A stretch of DNA of 11,936 bases from an archaeon (GTDB taxonomy: Archaea; Nanobdellota; Nanobdellia; Woesearchaeales; ARS49). Positions 10,970 through 11,936 of this stretch are shown piece by piece. The translations under genes were made by a program, and so were the position numbers. The DNA lies in contig JACRAI010000136.1 of the NCBI GenBank assembly GCA_016213425.1, forward strand, positions 1-11,936, written 5' to 3'. Position 1 is the stretch's first letter; each line of letters begins with the position of its first letter. A model generated the notes under the pieces. The model ran no database searches and was not told the DNA's origin. It was given only the letters and a program-made list of their open reading frames with translations.

Positions 10970-11936
10970 ATGAATATGAAAAACAGAGAAATTGCAGACA
11001 TATTTAACGAAATTGCTGATATTTTAGAAATTCTGCAAGTAGAGTGGAAACCCAGAGCATACAGAAATGCAGCAGTGAATTTAGAAAATTTATCTCAAGA
11101 TATAGAATATATTTATTCAAAAAAAGGAATAGACGGGCTTAAAGAACTTCCTGGAATAGGAGAAAATTTAGCAAAAAAAATTGAAGAATTCTTGAAAACA
11201 GGCAAAGTTAAAGAATATGAAAAATTAAAGAAAAAGATTCCTTTAGAAGTTGAAGAAATGACCCATGTCCAAGGGTTAGGTCCGAAAAAAGCGTACAGGT
11301 TATTTAAAGAATTAAAAATAAAGAATTTAAAAGAATTAAAATATGCCTGTGAAAAAAACAAAGTAAGAAACCTTGAAGGCTTCGGAGAAAAAACAGAGCA
11401 AGAAATTCTTGAAAACTTGGCATTATACGAAAAAGGCCAAGAAAGAAAAGTATTAGGAGCTGTTCTGCCGGTTGCTAGAAGCATAGTCGAAGAACTTAAA
11501 AAATTAAGCGAAGTAAAAAAAATTGAAATTGTAGGTTCTCTGGCAAGGATGAAAGAGACAATAAAAGATATCGATTTATTAGTTGTTTCAACAAATTCTA
11601 AAAGAGTAATGAGTTATTTTACAAGTCTTCCTTCAGTAGAAAAAGTAATTTCTCATGGCGAGGCTAAAAGCTCTGTTTTGTTGAAAGAAGGATTAAACTG
11701 TGATTTAAGAGTTTTTGATGAAAAAAGTTTTGGTTCTGCAATGCAGTACTTTATAGGAAGTAAAGAACATAATGTTGAAGTTAGAAAAATTGCTTTGAGT
11801 AAAGGATTTAAATTAAACGAGTACGGATTATTCAAGAGAGAAAAATACATTTGCGGCAAGACAGAAGAAGAAATTTATGGAAAATTAGGACTTTTATTGA
11901 TTCCTCCTGAAATGAGAGAAAACACCGGGGAACTAA
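10970..11936 (+). CDS. polX: Family X DNA polymerase, N-terminal 322 residues (3' end outside window)
   Basis: A repair polymerase for gap filling or end repair. The frame is open to the window edge with no stop. Domains in order: N-terminal 8-kDa-like helical domain (1-50) and a helix-hairpin-helix LKELPGIGENLAKKIEEFL (57-75). A second hairpin VQGLGPKKAYRLFKEL (100-115) and a third LEGFGEKTEQEILENL (135-150) follow. The palm begins with VGSLARMKETIKDIDLLV (188-205), giving the GSxxR motif and catalytic Asp200 and Asp202; the third aspartate is Asp245 in NCDLRVF. YFIGSKEHNVEVR (260-272) is the nucleotide-binding steric-gate region and the thumb begins at KLNEYGLF (281-288). Bacterial and archaeal members often carry a C-terminal PHP nuclease domain, but the sequence ends before it, so its presence is unknown. 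A second ATG two codons on is an alternative start. Confidence 0.93.
   Translation, partial: MNMKNREIADIFNEIADILEILQVEWKPRAYRNAAVNLENLSQDIEYIYSKKGIDGLKELPGIGENLAKKIEEFLKTGKVKEYEKLKKKIPLEVEEMTHVQGLGPKKAYRLFKELKIKNLKELKYACEKNKVRNLEGFGEKTEQEILENLALYEKGQERKVLGAVLPVARSIVEELKKLSEVKKIEIVGSLARMKETIKDIDLLVVSTNSKRVMSYFTSLPSVEKVISHGEAKSSVLLKEGLNCDLRVFDEKSFGSAMQYFIGSKEHNVEVRKIALSKGFKLNEYGLFKREKYICGKTEEEIYGKLGLLLIPPEMRENTGEL

Noticed and set aside
11113..11484. 123-codon open frame on the minus strand
   Set aside because: Lies entirely within the family X polymerase gene, which has all catalytic motifs; the translated frame is low-complexity Phe/Ser/Leu, as expected for an AT-rich antisense shadow.

Overview
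The window looks like chromosomal DNA of an AT-rich archaeon, most likely a small-genome DPANN lineage of the Woesearchaeota/Pacearchaeota kind. This lineage placement is an inference. It rests on archaeal TATA boxes (TTTAAATA or TTTATAAA) about 25 nt upstream of start codons with no room for a Shine-Dalgarno site, an archaeal-type UMP kinase, many genes of unrecognised family, and T-run termination signals. No rRNA, tRNA, CRISPR array, insertion sequence or integrase is visible. No gene-free stretch exceeds 300 bases; the longest, about 190 bases at 8737-8926, holds a toxin-antitoxin promoter and the promoter and leader of the superoxide dismutase gene.

Layout. (1) 2-628: the 3' part of a HIT-family gene with an extra C-terminal domain. 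(2) 637-5684: an accessory-looking cluster. A 283-residue orphan on the minus strand diverges from five plus-strand genes: orphans of 140, 193 and 90 residues, a 567-residue protein with two membrane segments, and a double-hotdog acyl-CoA thioesterase of the ACOT9 type. Two promoters in this cluster (before 1613 and before 2716) align without gaps over about 60 bp and carry the same palindromic upstream element at the same distance from the TATA box. (3) 5723-8269: plus-strand genes, mostly with their own promoters: UMP kinase, a lipoprotein-like coiled-coil protein, a PAP2/Aur1-like membrane enzyme, and a stand-alone nucleotidyltransferase head domain. (4) 8266-8736: a RelE-type toxin and its antitoxin on the minus strand. 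(5) 8927-9529: a manganese-type superoxide dismutase behind an unusually long, potentially folded leader. (6) 9571-10856, minus strand: a Kazal-domain lipoprotein and two orphan proteins. (7) 10970 to the end: the N-terminal 322 residues of a family X DNA polymerase, open at the right edge.

How the parts may work together. The strongest candidate for an undescribed system is the 637-4693 cluster. The shared palindrome lies midway between two divergent TATA boxes, so one regulator could control the minus-strand gene and both plus-strand transcripts. The likely product set is a membrane-anchored protein with a large loop plus several small soluble partners. The thioesterase is translationally linked to it by an 8-nt overlap. 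The remaining genes look like ordinary housekeeping, envelope and stress functions.
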